This document shows, piece after piece, positions 8,766-19,600 of a stretch of 64,000 nt of DNA. Under the pieces are notes generated by a model, which had not been told where the DNA came from, searched no databases, and saw only the letters and a program-made list of their open reading frames with translations. The number at the start of each line of letters is the position of its first letter. The stretch's first letter is position 1. The translations under genes and the position numbers were made by a program. The stretch covers positions 1-64,000 of the forward strand of contig NZ_CP080526.1 of assembly GCF_024746815.1 (NCBI RefSeq), in the 5' to 3' direction. This DNA comes from Mesorhizobium sp. AR07 (GTDB lineage Bacteria > Pseudomonadota > Alphaproteobacteria > Rhizobiales > Rhizobiaceae).

Positions 8766-9830
8766 ATGAAAAACTTGGAGCAGCAGGCGGCAGACGCCCT
8801 CACCGCGCTTCTGCAACGCGTCCCAGCGCTTGTCGTCGACCATATCGAGATCGAGCCCGTCGGCGGTCCCGACCGTGGCGTCGATATCCTGGCGCATGTG
8901 GTCGTTGCTGATCGCCGGCATACGCTCATCTGTGAGGTCAAGTCGAGCGGCCAGCCCCGCTATGTTCGTATGGGATTGCTCCAACTGCGCAACTACGCTG
9001 CCCATTTCGATGGGAGTGCAATACCGATCTTTGTAGCGCCGTACCTCTCTCCAGAGGCTCAGGCGTTGTGCAGCGACTACCAGGTCGGATTTCTTGATCT
9101 GGCGGGCAATGCCAATATTATCTTTGACGGCATCTTCATAGAGCGGCATGTCGAAGGCAAGCCTAGCGCGGAACGAAGGGAGCTCAAATCCCTTTTCAAA
9201 CCCAAATCTGCGCAAGTGCTGCGCGCGTTGCTGCGAGATCCGGACAGACCGTGGCGCGTTGCTGAACTCGCCGAAGCTTCGGCGGTAAGCCTCGGTCATG
9301 TCAGTAACGTCCGCAGCGCCCTTATCGACCGCGAATGGGCAAAAGCATCTTCAGATGGCCTCACGTTGATCGAGCCTGACGCATTACTCGACGCTTGGCG
9401 CGAGGCTTATGAGCCCCCCGCAGGGAGGCGCTTGCGCTTCTATTCGCCACTCCACGGAGCTGGCTTTGAGACAGCCGTGCGCGGCGCCCTTAGCGCGAGG
9501 CCGGAAGTCGGACTAGCGATCCTCGCGTCATTCTCGGCAGCGCAATGGTTGTCGCCATACGGGCGAAGCGGCACGCAGTACTTTTATGCCGACGACGACG
9601 GGCTCGCACGGCTGACCGATGCAATGCAGCTGTCTTCGGCATCCAAAGGTGAAAATGTGCTGGTCACATTGCCCAAGGATGTCGGCCTCTTCCGGGATGC
9701 TATCGAGCCGGTGCCGGGCATTTTGTGCACTGGCCCTGTGCAAACGTATCTCGACCTGGCGGCGGCAGGTGAGCGTGGGCGCGAAGCCGCCGACCATTTG
9801 CGCCAGGAGAAGCTCGTATGGCACCGCTAA
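8766..9830 (+). CDS. AbiEi-family type IV antitoxin with nuclease-like N-terminal domain
   Basis: The 354-aa product has three parts. Residues 25-110 resemble a restriction-endonuclease-like fold: GGPDRGVDILAH with Asp40, then TLICEVKSSGQ with Glu57-x-Lys59. Residues 145-200 form a winged helix (VLRALLRDPDRPWRVAELAE, then VSLGHVSNVRSALI). The remainder matches the C-terminal region of AbiEi-type proteins (GILCTGPVQTYLDLA). The next gene is an AbiEii-like nucleotidyltransferase overlapping by 13 bases, the standard antitoxin-toxin order. The gene probably autoregulates through the inverted repeat at 8733. Whether the N-terminal domain still cuts DNA or only binds it is open. No strong ribosome site precedes ATG 8766. 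Confidence 0.82.
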   Translation: MKNLEQQAADALTALLQRVPALVVDHIEIEPVGGPDRGVDILAHVVVADRRHTLICEVKSSGQPRYVRMGLLQLRNYAAHFDGSAIPIFVAPYLSPEAQALCSDYQVGFLDLAGNANIIFDGIFIERHVEGKPSAERRELKSLFKPKSAQVLRALLRDPDRPWRVAELAEASAVSLGHVSNVRSALIDREWAKASSDGLTLIEPDALLDAWREAYEPPAGRRLRFYSPLHGAGFETAVRGALSARPEVGLAILASFSAAQWLSPYGRSGTQYFYADDDGLARLTDAMQLSSASKGENVLVTLPKDVGLFRDAIEPVPGILCTGPVQTYLDLAAAGERGREAADHLRQEKLVWHR

Positions 9831-10684
9831 CTCCTGCAGAGCCGCAATCGGCGGCGGACTACGACGACCGCACCACATCGGCTGTGAAGTCAGTCCTGGT
9901 CGAGATCGGCCAGATTCTGGGAAGCTTCCAAGGGAAGTTCGCGGTCATCGGCGGAGCCGTGCCATGGCTCTTGCTCGGAAACGAAGACATGCCGCATGTC
10001 GGAACGCTGGATGTCGATCTCAGTCTCGACGCTGAAGCACTGGGTGACGGCGAATATACGACGCTGATCGGCGCGCTCATGGGCCACGGGTATGAACAGC
10101 GCGCCGAGTTGAGGCGCTTCCAACTCGTTCGACAAGTTCCGGCCGCCGATGGCGGAGGTCCGATCGACATCATCGTCGATTTCCTCATGCCGCGAGACGC
10201 GGAAATCGTCAAAAACGTGCCGCCTCTGATCAGCGAGTTCGCAGTGCAACGCGCCGACGGCGCGGACTTGGCATTGCGTTTCTATCAGATGGTGGCGATC
10301 ACGGGGCCCATGCCAGGAGGCGGCACAAACCGCGTGGAAATCGCGGTCTGCTCGATTCCAGCCTTGCTCGCTATGAAGGGCCATGCTCTCAACGGCCGCT
10401 ATAAGCAGAAGGATGCCTACGACATCTACTACTGCGTCCGGAACTACCCTGAGGGCACCGAGGCGCTAGCCGAAGTCTGTCGGCCGCTGCTGGATCATGC
10501 CAGCGGCGCGAAAGGCTTCGGCTTCATTGCCGAGAAATTCGATACGGTCGACGCCTATGGTCCGACTTGCGTGCGCCAGTTCGTCCAAGAGACCGACATC
10601 TTGGGCGATCGCACAGCCGACCAATGGCAACAGGACGCGTTTGGTCAGGTCGACGCCTGGCTCCGAGCGCTCGGGTTGAGATGA
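9818..10684 (+). CDS. AbiEii-like nucleotidyltransferase toxin
   Basis: The 288-aa product belongs to the DNA polymerase beta-like nucleotidyltransferases. The signature GG (45-46, in FAVIGGAVPWLLL) is followed by TLDVDLSLD with Asp65-x-Asp67, and a third acidic position lies in GPIDIIVDFL. AbiEii toxins of this kind transfer nucleotides to tRNA or another target and stop growth. The gene begins inside the antitoxin gene and its stop overlaps the next ATG as ATGA, so three proteins are translationally coupled. The region KQKDAYDIYYCVRNYP is typical of the AbiEii C-terminal helical part. Confidence 0.83.
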   Translation: MAPLTPAEPQSAADYDDRTTSAVKSVLVEIGQILGSFQGKFAVIGGAVPWLLLGNEDMPHVGTLDVDLSLDAEALGDGEYTTLIGALMGHGYEQRAELRRFQLVRQVPAADGGGPIDIIVDFLMPRDAEIVKNVPPLISEFAVQRADGADLALRFYQMVAITGPMPGGGTNRVEIAVCSIPALLAMKGHALNGRYKQKDAYDIYYCVRNYPEGTEALAEVCRPLLDHASGAKGFGFIAEKFDTVDAYGPTCVRQFVQETDILGDRTADQWQQDAFGQVDAWLRALGLR

Positions 10685-12126
10685 TGGCGGCTGCCCGAGA
10701 GGCTGACAAGATCGCCGTTTCAGACCTGTCCGATCTCATTGCCGGCGCCAACGAGAACCTGGGCGTCGAATTCAAAGCCTGGATGGATACGGGGGAGGCC
10801 GAGCACAGAGCCAAGCTCGCCCGCCATATCGCGGCGCTTGCCAATCATGGCGGGGGCTATCTTGTCTTCGGCGTCGACGACAAGACCCGCAAGCCACTTG
10901 GTGCCACCGACCTGCCGTCTTCCTCGTTCGGGCAAGATGCTCTCTCCAGTATCGTGAAGAAGTATCTCGATCCGCGGTTGCAACTGCTGGTCCAGGGCGC
11001 CGAGTTTGAGGGAGTGACATACCCAGTCGTGGTGGTGCCCTCGCATGGGTCGCGCCCCGTCGTCGCCATTGCAGACGGTCCGCAAGGCGCGAATGGCAGG
11101 CTGACCGGCATATCCCAAGGCACGGTTTACATCAGGGCGGCCGGTCCCGAGAGCGTGCCTATCCGAAGCGCTGATGATTGGAACGCCCTTCTGGAGCGAT
11201 GCCTCTCGTATCGCGTGGACCTATTGGGAAAGATCCTGCGCCAGTCGTTGGGAGGACGGTTGCAACCAGACGTCCACATGGTCGAGTTGCTCGTCGCGGC
11301 GGTATCGGAGACGGCCGCTGATTTCACCGCGCAGACCCGCGTTCTGGCAGGGCGGGTGGAACCCAAGTATCAGCAGCGAGTACTGGAAGCAGGCGATAGC
11401 TTTTCTGCCATGGGCTACGCCTTGGTCGATGCCGACGGCGACCCGATCAATATTGAGAACCCGCGGGCGCTGAACGAGCGGGTGTCCGTGGCGATGCATC
11501 GCTATGCCTATTACGGATGGGGTTCGTTCCTTCCCCTCACCGTGCCGGAACGCGCGCCGCAGGTACGAATGTCAACATTGGCTGGCAAGGAAACCACCTA
11601 TCTTGAGGGCATGCGAGTGGAAAACACCGCCCTGATCTCAAGCGCATTCGATTACTGGCGAATCTACGAATGCGGCATCGCGGTCAGCGTGGAATCGTTT
11701 CGCGACAATTGGTCGAGAGAAGGCCAACCACCACCACCCAAACATTTGACGCCGCTTTGGACGCTCGTAGCGATCCACTCGTTGCTCGCCCATGCCCGCC
11801 TCATGGGTCAGGAACTACCCGGGGTCGCGCAAGTCATCGTCAGAATGGATTGGCGCGGGCTCGCCGACCGCGTTCTCATGTGGGACAGCTTCCGGATGGT
11901 CGCCTCCAGCAAGCTCGCCGACGATCGATTTGCCAGGACGACGACGCTGCAATGGACTGACCTGCGGGACGACTACTTTGGGGCGCTCCGTCGCGTGGCT
12001 CTCCCCTTCTTGAGCGTATTCGCGACGCATGGCTGGTTCCAGCCAGAGAGCTGGCTGACGCCTGAGGCGGTGCAAAACGAGTTCAAGAGGCTCGAGGTCA
12101 GCACGATGAGATTGTTCGAAGAATGA
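10681..12126 (+). CDS. Schlafen/AlbA_2-domain protein coupled to the AbiE pair
   Basis: The 481-aa product opens with an AlbA_2 (Schlafen-type, divergent AAA_4) domain: NLGVEFKAWMDTGEAEHRAK, then AALANHGGGYLVFGVDD, then GTVYIRAAGPESVPI (about residues 12-165). The C-terminal 300 residues are helical with no motif I can name. The start is the ATG at 10681, which overlaps the nucleotidyltransferase stop as ATGA; an ATG directly after it is an alternative. AlbA_2 domains bind nucleic acid, and Schlafen-like proteins cleave tRNA in other settings. Being the third cistron of an AbiE operon is unusual and suggests a joint role. Confidence 0.8.
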   Translation: MMAAAREADKIAVSDLSDLIAGANENLGVEFKAWMDTGEAEHRAKLARHIAALANHGGGYLVFGVDDKTRKPLGATDLPSSSFGQDALSSIVKKYLDPRLQLLVQGAEFEGVTYPVVVVPSHGSRPVVAIADGPQGANGRLTGISQGTVYIRAAGPESVPIRSADDWNALLERCLSYRVDLLGKILRQSLGGRLQPDVHMVELLVAAVSETAADFTAQTRVLAGRVEPKYQQRVLEAGDSFSAMGYALVDADGDPINIENPRALNERVSVAMHRYAYYGWGSFLPLTVPERAPQVRMSTLAGKETTYLEGMRVENTALISSAFDYWRIYECGIAVSVESFRDNWSREGQPPPPKHLTPLWTLVAIHSLLAHARLMGQELPGVAQVIVRMDWRGLADRVLMWDSFRMVASSKLADDRFARTTTLQWTDLRDDYFGALRRVALPFLSVFATHGWFQPESWLTPEAVQNEFKRLEVSTMRLFEE

Positions 12127-12250
12127 TCGCAGCTGCGACGCGATTTGATTACAGGGCACCGATCCAAAGAAATCTCAAGACTGTCCAGCTGAGAGGACAC
12201 GATAGACGAACTTCCGATCTGGACGTTCGCTGGCGGGCATAGTCTTATCG

Positions 12251-13921
12251 ATGCGAGTACCGGCACTTGTTTGTCGGGTGGATGACGGCGGCATGACCGT
12301 CAGAAGAGGGGGACGAGTGGAGGCGGAGGGGAGCAAGACGACGCTGCTCGCTCGTGCTCGCCTTGCTGCGCGGGATTTGGCGCGTGAGGCCACCTCACCA
12401 CAGGCCCGCGCCGATGCATGCCTCGATCTACTTGCAGATCTCGGCGTGGACGAACGGCTCGAGCCATTCCGAAAGGCGCTCCATGCTCTGCCAGTCGACA
12501 AGCGTCATTACTGGATCGGGACGCTCTACACGCTCATGTTGCCAGCCAAGGTTCGGCGGTCGCAAGCCACCTACTTTACCCCCCCAGCGGTTGCAGATGC
12601 GGTCGTCGATTTCGCCATTGAAGCCGGATTTGATTTGTCTAGCGATGACGTCCTCGATCCGGCGGCGGGTGGCGCGGCCTTCCTCTCAACGATCGCTGGG
12701 CGAATGACCTCGGCGGGCCTTGCTGCACGCGAGGTTGCGTACCGGCTAAACGGCATCGAAATCGACGCGGGCCTCGCGACCCTGTCACGCAGGCTAATAG
12801 CCGAACGGCTGAAGGCACCCCTACCGCGGGATGTGATCCTCATAGGGGACGCGCTGCGGGTACCGATCCCGGCCTCTTATGGGTTGGTCATCGCGAACCC
12901 GCCGTACGGCCGAATGTCGATGGAGGAGGTCCGCGGAAATGCGTGGCGGCGGGTCGCCCATAGCGGGCACATAAACAAGTATGCCCTATTTGCCGAACTC
13001 TGCTTCCGCAACGCGAAGCCCGGCGGGATCGTGGCGCTCGTCATCCCGTCGAGCTTTCGTTCGGGCCCGCTCTATGATCGCATGCGCCAGTTCATTCGGT
13101 CCCAAGGCGAGGTCCTTACCATCGGCTCGATCGCGGGTCGCGACGGGGTCTTTCTTGACGTGGCCCAGGACATCAGTGTGCTAGTAGCACGCAAGGGAAA
13201 GGCACATCGCCCGGATGTGAAGGTTCGGTTCCCAATCATCGGCACGACGTCGCCGGTGGCGACCGTCGTCGCGCAGGTTCTTCCCGCCAAGTCCGAGGAC
13301 GCTTGGCCGCTGCCGCCGGTCGACCCTGAAACGATCGGCGGTGCGACGCTGGCCGACTATGGCGTAACCGCGAAGGCAGGATATTTCGTCTGGAACCGTG
13401 AAGGGGCCCGGCTTGTGACGAAGCTCGGACGCCTGGACGGCTTTCCGTTGGTATGGGCAAAGAACGTTCGAGCGGGGCAGGTGTGCCGACCCGCAGGCAA
13501 GCAGGGTACGAAGATGGACTTCGTTACCTTCGCTGAAGCAAGCGCAGCCGTGGTCCGGACGCCTGCAGCTGTCATGCAGCGCACGACAAACGACAAACAG
13601 CCACGACGGCTTATCGCGGCAATGGTCGATCCTGCAATTGTGGTGCGATGGGGCGGCTTCGTCACTGAAAATCATACGATCGTTCTCACCGCCGAGAGCC
13701 CCAAACGGCTCGCCCTCGCCGTCAAGCTGCTCAACACGAGAGCGGTCGATCAGCGATACCGCCGTGTGTCTGGAACGGCGGCGGTTTCCGTCACGCTGCT
13801 TCGGCAACTTGATCTTCCGACCCCGGCGGCCTTCTCGGCTGCGCTTCGCGAGGCCGACGGAGATGCGGAAACCGCAGCATTGACGGCATACCGCAGTCAG
13901 CAAGAATCGGTTGACGCGTGA
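12251..13921 (+). CDS. drmMI: DISARM-associated N6-adenine DNA methyltransferase
   Basis: The 556-aa product is a class I SAM-dependent N6-adenine methyltransferase. The SAM motif is DPAAGGAAFL (from residue 136) and the catalytic motif IV is NPPYGR (216-221). A C-terminal target-recognition-like part follows. It is the first gene of the DISARM block and its stop overlaps the next start as TGATG. In DISARM the methylase marks self DNA. The start is uncertain: ATG 12251, ATG 12293 and GTG 12317 (with AGGGGG upstream) are all possible, and the residue numbers here assume 12251. The 124-base gap before it makes a separate promoter likely. Confidence 0.86.
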   Translation: MRVPALVCRVDDGGMTVRRGGRVEAEGSKTTLLARARLAARDLAREATSPQARADACLDLLADLGVDERLEPFRKALHALPVDKRHYWIGTLYTLMLPAKVRRSQATYFTPPAVADAVVDFAIEAGFDLSSDDVLDPAAGGAAFLSTIAGRMTSAGLAAREVAYRLNGIEIDAGLATLSRRLIAERLKAPLPRDVILIGDALRVPIPASYGLVIANPPYGRMSMEEVRGNAWRRVAHSGHINKYALFAELCFRNAKPGGIVALVIPSSFRSGPLYDRMRQFIRSQGEVLTIGSIAGRDGVFLDVAQDISVLVARKGKAHRPDVKVRFPIIGTTSPVATVVAQVLPAKSEDAWPLPPVDPETIGGATLADYGVTAKAGYFVWNREGARLVTKLGRLDGFPLVWAKNVRAGQVCRPAGKQGTKMDFVTFAEASAAVVRTPAAVMQRTTNDKQPRRLIAAMVDPAIVVRWGGFVTENHTIVLTAESPKRLALAVKLLNTRAVDQRYRRVSGTAAVSVTLLRQLDLPTPAAFSAALREADGDAETAALTAYRSQQESVDA

Positions 13922-16671
13922 TGGCGCGGTACCGACCTTTTGACCGGGCACCTGGCACTGAACTCAAGGACCGGGCGCTGCAGCGTCAGACGCAGCTGGA
14001 TAAGCGCGCAGGTCTCACCTCCAAGATAGCGTCGATGGCATCGCGGCGGGCGGCGGAAACGGTCTTGGCCCCGGAACCTGTCCAGCGACCGCCGCGGAAC
14101 GTCGAACGGTATATGGAGGCTCTTGCCGGGCAGCCCCTTCATCGACTTGGATCGCCGGAGCCGGTTGTGCTCACACCGGCCTACGAGCGGCTCATCCGAT
14201 CGGCTGCCGAAGTGGCGAGCGATGGGTCGGCTCAGGTGATCATGCCGTGGCCACCGACTCGGATGTCGCCCTCCGCGATCGTCTCCCTGCTGTCGATTGC
14301 GGCCATCCGCAGTGCGGAGCCCGTCGAAATCACAATCAAGAACGAACGCTCGCTCAGTCGGAAAAGAGCCGACGAAGTGCGCGCTGTCGTATTCCCCTAT
14401 GCCCGCAGCACACACGCGCAGGCTCGCGCCGTGCAGGTTGATCGCCATGGTATTGGCGAAGTTCACTTCGACCACCTGAAGCGCTACCTGGATGGGGAGA
14501 GCGACGCTGCCAAGGATTACCACCAGGTTCTGGCCCGTGTCCGCAAGCTGACCGGGAGAGCGACGGACGGTCGGGACTACGCCGAGTTCGAGCATCCGAT
14601 CCTCGACGAGATAGTGCCACACGGTCCACCGAGAGGAGAGCGACCTTCTAACAGCTCGGTGCTCTGGCGAACGCGGAGCAAAACGGACATCGCGACGCAC
14701 AAGCGGTCCGGCGACGCGGACAACCCCTTAAAGGCGGCATACTATCTCTACACCATCCGAGCCGGGGATCGGCTCGGCGTGGAGCTGAGGGCGATCACGA
14801 GGGCGCCCGACTTTCTGATTCTTGACCTTTCGCGGAATGCACGCGACCGGCTGGGATGGAACTGGCTGAAGCACGCTGCGGACATGCTCGGCTGCATGCG
14901 GGAGGTCCATCCAACCGCCGGCATTCTCGTGCTCGCGGATGATCCGTGGACATACCAAACTGCTCGATTTCAGCTTCTCGGAACGAAACAACCTGGACGC
15001 AAAGCCAAGGTGACGCCGGCCGTGGGACACGTCGTCTACTCGCCCACCACCGGGATCGTTCAGGACACCAACCAGCCGAAACTACAGTTCGAGGGCGGCT
15101 CACGGATAGAAGTCGACGGCTTCTTCGGCGACGTCGACCGGAATATCGAGCGGCTCCGTGGGCTCGCGCACAGGCTATCTGAGATGGGGGATCCGGCCGG
15201 GGCCGAGACGGCGCGAAACATGATCGCCACAGTTCGGCGCTCCGCCTGCCTGCCGGGATCGATCGCCGATCTCAGCCGGTTTCTCGAGCGGGAATCATCG
15301 ACTGCGACGGCGAATGATCGACTGGCGACGTATCGCGTTGCGGCGGATGTCGCGTCCCTTTCCGACCCTCGCAGCCTTGCCAGCCAAGCGGATGCGGAGA
15401 CGCAGGTCACTGCTGAGACAACTGGCATCATGCGTTCCCTTGAGCGGGCGACGCCGATGTCGACCCTACTAGCAGAGGCGATCCAGCCGGCGCTTCGCTC
15501 CAGCTCCCGGTCAGCCTTTGTTTTCCGCTCCGACATGGTGGCCGAGTTCGCGGCCGACCGGTTGGCGGCGGCGCATCCAAGACTGACGGAACGGCTCGAC
15601 AACGGGATCATCCGCTTTGGTGGCGCGCGCGTGCTAAGCACCATCACGGCGATGCCCAGCTCACTGCGCAATCAGTTCAAGCGAGCCATTGTTGTCGCGC
15701 CGACGCGTTCGGCGATCCTGGCGACACTGGCCGAACCGTGGCTGCCCGAGCAGGTCGTGTTTCTTGCTGACGCGGATACGCTAGCTTTTGCGGCCAGGGA
15801 CGCCGACCGGCTGGCGCAGGAAATCGACGTGGCCCCGCTTGCCGTCCGGCTCCAAGCGTTCGCGGCTCGAGCGACCGCGCGCGTCGGCGAGATTGGGCGA
15901 CACGCGGTGCAGCTCGATTCCGAGATGCCGACCGACGACATCGAATTCCCAACGGGGTCGGTGGTCGACCTCAGCGGAGGTTCTCGAGGCGAACGCCGTC
16001 TGGTTGAAATAATCATGAATAATGGACAGCGCATCATCGCACGTGCGTCGACAGGCATCGTCTTGCGCAACGACAGCGCCGCGACGACCTCCTTCATCGA
16101 GCGACCGGCCTCGCAGGTTCGCAAGGGCGAAGAGGTTTGCGTGATAGGGCCGGGCTTTGTCGAGCGGGCGCGCACGCTCGTAAATGTCCGCGCTACCGCC
16201 GCGGCCGAAATTCGCGAATACCATCTGCAGGTCGCGAAGCGCTTCGGCGCCACAGTCGGCGATTCAGTCAACGAACGCCTGCGGGTCGTCGTGTCGCAAA
16301 TGGGTGAACCGCGTGTTTCAATCGAAACCGCGCGCTACTGGGTCGATCTTGACGACGAGCTCGACAAGCCACTCCACGACGTGGTGCCGCACGCGCCGCA
16401 CGATCGCGAGACGTTCATGCGTTTCACCGGTGTGCTCGGGATAGGCCCTAAGCTGGCGGAGAGCTTCTGGCTGTGGGCAGTGGTCGCGCAGCGCTCGCAT
16501 CGCCTGCGCTCGGGCAACATCTTCCATGACGCCTTCCGTGGTATCCTGACGGACCCTCATGCCGCGCTCGCCAGCAATCGCGACCGGAGTGATGACATTC
16601 GTGCACTCCGGGCCATGGCCGAAGAACACGTGGCTACCGTGGCGGACACACGGAGCTTGGAGGCGACGTGA
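13921..16671 (+). CDS. large DISARM protein, DrmE-like by position
   Basis: The 916-aa product lies between the methylase and the DrmA helicase with overlaps at both ends (TGATG and GTGA). It shows no Walker A or DEAH box, so it is not the SNF2 helicase DrmD expected beside an adenine methylase in class 1 DISARM. Length and position fit DrmE, the uncharacterised protein of class 2. Some segments (FKRAIVVAPTRSAILATL; EQVVFLADADTLAF) look like degenerate helicase-fold strands. A C-terminal region after 820 has an HhH-like GVLGIGPKLAESFW. The DrmE label is an inference from order and size and should be tested with a profile search. Confidence 0.65.
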   Translation: MARYRPFDRAPGTELKDRALQRQTQLDKRAGLTSKIASMASRRAAETVLAPEPVQRPPRNVERYMEALAGQPLHRLGSPEPVVLTPAYERLIRSAAEVASDGSAQVIMPWPPTRMSPSAIVSLLSIAAIRSAEPVEITIKNERSLSRKRADEVRAVVFPYARSTHAQARAVQVDRHGIGEVHFDHLKRYLDGESDAAKDYHQVLARVRKLTGRATDGRDYAEFEHPILDEIVPHGPPRGERPSNSSVLWRTRSKTDIATHKRSGDADNPLKAAYYLYTIRAGDRLGVELRAITRAPDFLILDLSRNARDRLGWNWLKHAADMLGCMREVHPTAGILVLADDPWTYQTARFQLLGTKQPGRKAKVTPAVGHVVYSPTTGIVQDTNQPKLQFEGGSRIEVDGFFGDVDRNIERLRGLAHRLSEMGDPAGAETARNMIATVRRSACLPGSIADLSRFLERESSTATANDRLATYRVAADVASLSDPRSLASQADAETQVTAETTGIMRSLERATPMSTLLAEAIQPALRSSSRSAFVFRSDMVAEFAADRLAAAHPRLTERLDNGIIRFGGARVLSTITAMPSSLRNQFKRAIVVAPTRSAILATLAEPWLPEQVVFLADADTLAFAARDADRLAQEIDVAPLAVRLQAFAARATARVGEIGRHAVQLDSEMPTDDIEFPTGSVVDLSGGSRGERRLVEIIMNNGQRIIARASTGIVLRNDSAATTSFIERPASQVRKGEEVCVIGPGFVERARTLVNVRATAAAEIREYHLQVAKRFGATVGDSVNERLRVVVSQMGEPRVSIETARYWVDLDDELDKPLHDVVPHAPHDRETFMRFTGVLGIGPKLAESFWLWAVVAQRSHRLRSGNIFHDAFRGILTDPHAALASNRDRSDDIRALRAMAEEHVATVADTRSLEAT

Positions 16672-19600
16672 AGGGACTTTCGGACAAGCAGCTGGGTGAA
16701 ATTGACGTCGAGCTCAAGGAGGCAGTGTGCGACGCGTTGGTCAACGCACTCGTCGCCAGAGTCAGCGGTGGCGACGAGCGCGGGCGCACCATTCTCGGCA
16801 GCTCGCCCCGTCGTGGGGTCTTCGCAGGGCAGCTGCTCCCACGGTTCGATGTTGGCGGCGTCGTGGACGAGACATCGGACATCCGGATCGCCGCGGTCGG
16901 CGTAGACCTTGTCGTGGGTGCTGGGACTCGCGCGACTATCCGTGTCACCCCGCGGTTCTCGGTCTATGTACGCGTCATCCCTCTCTGGAAGGATCTCGTA
17001 GCCGGCGGTGGTGAGCTCGACTTCGACTTCAGACTGCGCAAGAGCATCCAGCAGCAGATTGACGACGCGATCCGCACAGAGCGCGTGCCGGCGCTGCAGG
17101 CAGCCGGAGTTGATCGTCCCGATTGGAAGGGAATGGACGAGGCGAAGCGTTCGAAGGTGCGTGCGCAGCGTGCGCAGATTCTCGCGGGGATCCGGACCAA
17201 GGCGTACGCGGCGCACGGCATCAAACTGCTGTCCGGAGAACCCGATCCACCGGACGCCGAGCCAACGCCCGACAATGTGGTCGAAGATCCCAACACCCCC
17301 GACGACAACATCGCTCAGCCGGCACCGATTGCGCGCCTTGTGCGCGAGAGCCGCGCAATACCGTTGCACCATGTCGACCCGGCACCAATACCCGGGAAAT
17401 GGCGTCGGCTCGATCTGGCCCTTCCAACCCTGGAGTTTGCCACCGATGCGGACGACTCAACACTGACTGTGACGGTCGATGCGTACAACATGAGCCTCGC
17501 AAACGCGGTCGGGGCGCAGCTCGAGGCGTGGGTTACCGGGAACGGGGTCACCGAAGCCTGGCGTGACGCCACGGTGCAACCGGGCGAGACACTCGACGAG
17601 GCAAGGTGGACCGCGGCCATGGCCGCGCTAGCCGCCCAACCGGTCGATCGCGCTCGCGTTGTGCCGGATCTCTCGCGAGTGGTGCTGAAGGTGGAGCGGC
17701 AGGCAGACTTCCTCGACCGGAGCCGGCTGTCGCTGCGCGTCATGCTCGACAACCAGTCGCCCGAGCCGACGCCACGAGATGCGCACGGTCAGTGCAACAC
17801 GGTTTTTGGCGCAGGTCTTTCGTTGACCCTGCCGCAGACCGCACACCGACCCCTTCGGCTGGACCGCGTGGAACCGTCCTACCGCTTCCGCGACCATCTT
17901 GACTATCCTGCGATTGGCCTAAACTGCGGCATTCACGCCGACGCTGCCGCCGGCGAACTACATCTCGCCACGACGGCCGCGCCGCGCTTTGCTCAGCCGC
18001 GCATCGTCGCTCGCCAGATCGACCTACCGTTCCAGTTCGCCATCCTCAAGAACCCAGGGTTCGACGCGACCAAGCTGTTCGAGCTGCCGCGAGCCTATGT
18101 TAAATGGATCGATGAGCAAGAGGTTCGCCTTAAGGACACGGTGACGGCGGGTCTCGACCGCGCCGATGCGGAGATCGAGTCCGCCCGACTGCGAAAGGAT
18201 ATTGCCGCACAGCGCGCCGAGGCCCGCTACATCGAGCGCGGCGTCGAGATGCTGATCGCGTCCAGAAAAGCATATGAAATGCTATCAGGGCTCGCCGGGG
18301 CGGATCGCGAGACCCTCGAGCCCCGGGCCGCCCCCTGGCGCGCCTGGACCATGACCAACGAGGCCTTCGCTCTGCGCGACGCGCACGACCCTAAGCGAGG
18401 CTGGCGACTGTTTCAGATGGCATTCGTCCTCGCCCATGTCCCGGTATTCAGCTCTCGGATCAAAGAGTGGCGGGAGTACCATGATCCCATGCTGGACGAG
18501 GACGGCGTCAGCCTGCTGTACTTTCCGACCGGAGGTGGCAAGTCCGAGGCGTTCTACGGCACGCTGCTGTTCGCCATGTTTCTCGACCGACTGCGCGGAA
18601 AAGATCGTGGCATAACGGCCATGATCCGTTACCCGCTGCGCCTGCTGACGCTTCAGCAGGCGCAGCGTCTCCTCAAGCTGGTGGTGCGGGCCGAACTCGT
18701 GCGTCGCCGGCACGCTGTGGGGAACTGGCCGTTCGAGATGGGGTTCTGGGTCGGAAACCAGAACACGCCCAACCATTATCGTGCATTCCGCGCTGACATC
18801 CCGCTGGCGAGCGATCGGGAGTTCGCCGACGACAGCGAGCTTGACGGCGAGTCGGGAGATGACGAACAGCGTGCACAGGGTCGGCGCTACGTCGAGGCGC
18901 GCGAGGCTTATGACAAGATCCCCGAGTGCCCGGTATGCGGCCAGCCAACCGGGCTGAGGCGTGACGAGGGCGAAGGCCCGCTGGGTAAGCGGGCGGTGAT
19001 CGTCTGCTTCAACGACAGCTGCGAGTGGAATCGGGAGCATGGCGGACGGCATCCGCTGCCGTTCCTGCTGACCGATGATGCAATTTACGCTCGAGCACCC
19101 GCGATCGTGCTCGGGACCGTCGACAAGCTGGCCATGCTGGGCCAGCACACGGCTACGATCAGCAAGGTGCTCGGCATGTTCGGTCTGGCCCGTCGAATCG
19201 ACCGGTGGGGCAACCTCGACACACCGCGACGCGAGGATGACCTCCGCCGCGATCCCGCCGAAGACGACAATTTCAACGTCTTCCCCGCGTACGCCAAGGG
19301 CACGCGTGTCTTCCACGATCCGTTCCCCTCGCTCGTTATCCAAGACGAGGCGCACCTGCTCGAGGAAAGTCTCGGCACTTTCAGCGGACTGTTTGACACC
19401 CTGCTTGAGACGATCCTTGAGGACGTGGCCGAGATGGCCGGTGACGGACTCCAGGTCGCGCGCCGTTGGAATGGTGACGGGTGGGGCGCGCCGCGAATGC
19501 CCAAGGTCATCGCGGCGACTGCCACCATTTCGGCCCCCGAGCGCCAGCTTGAGACACTCTATCAGCGCGTGCCTCTGCGCTTTCCCTATCCAGGGCCAGA

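Noticed and set aside
13897..14700. Long minus-strand frame opposite the 917-aa DISARM gene
   Set aside because: It is antisense to a coupled gene, arginine-rich, without a ribosome site, and typical of shadow frames in GC-rich DNA.
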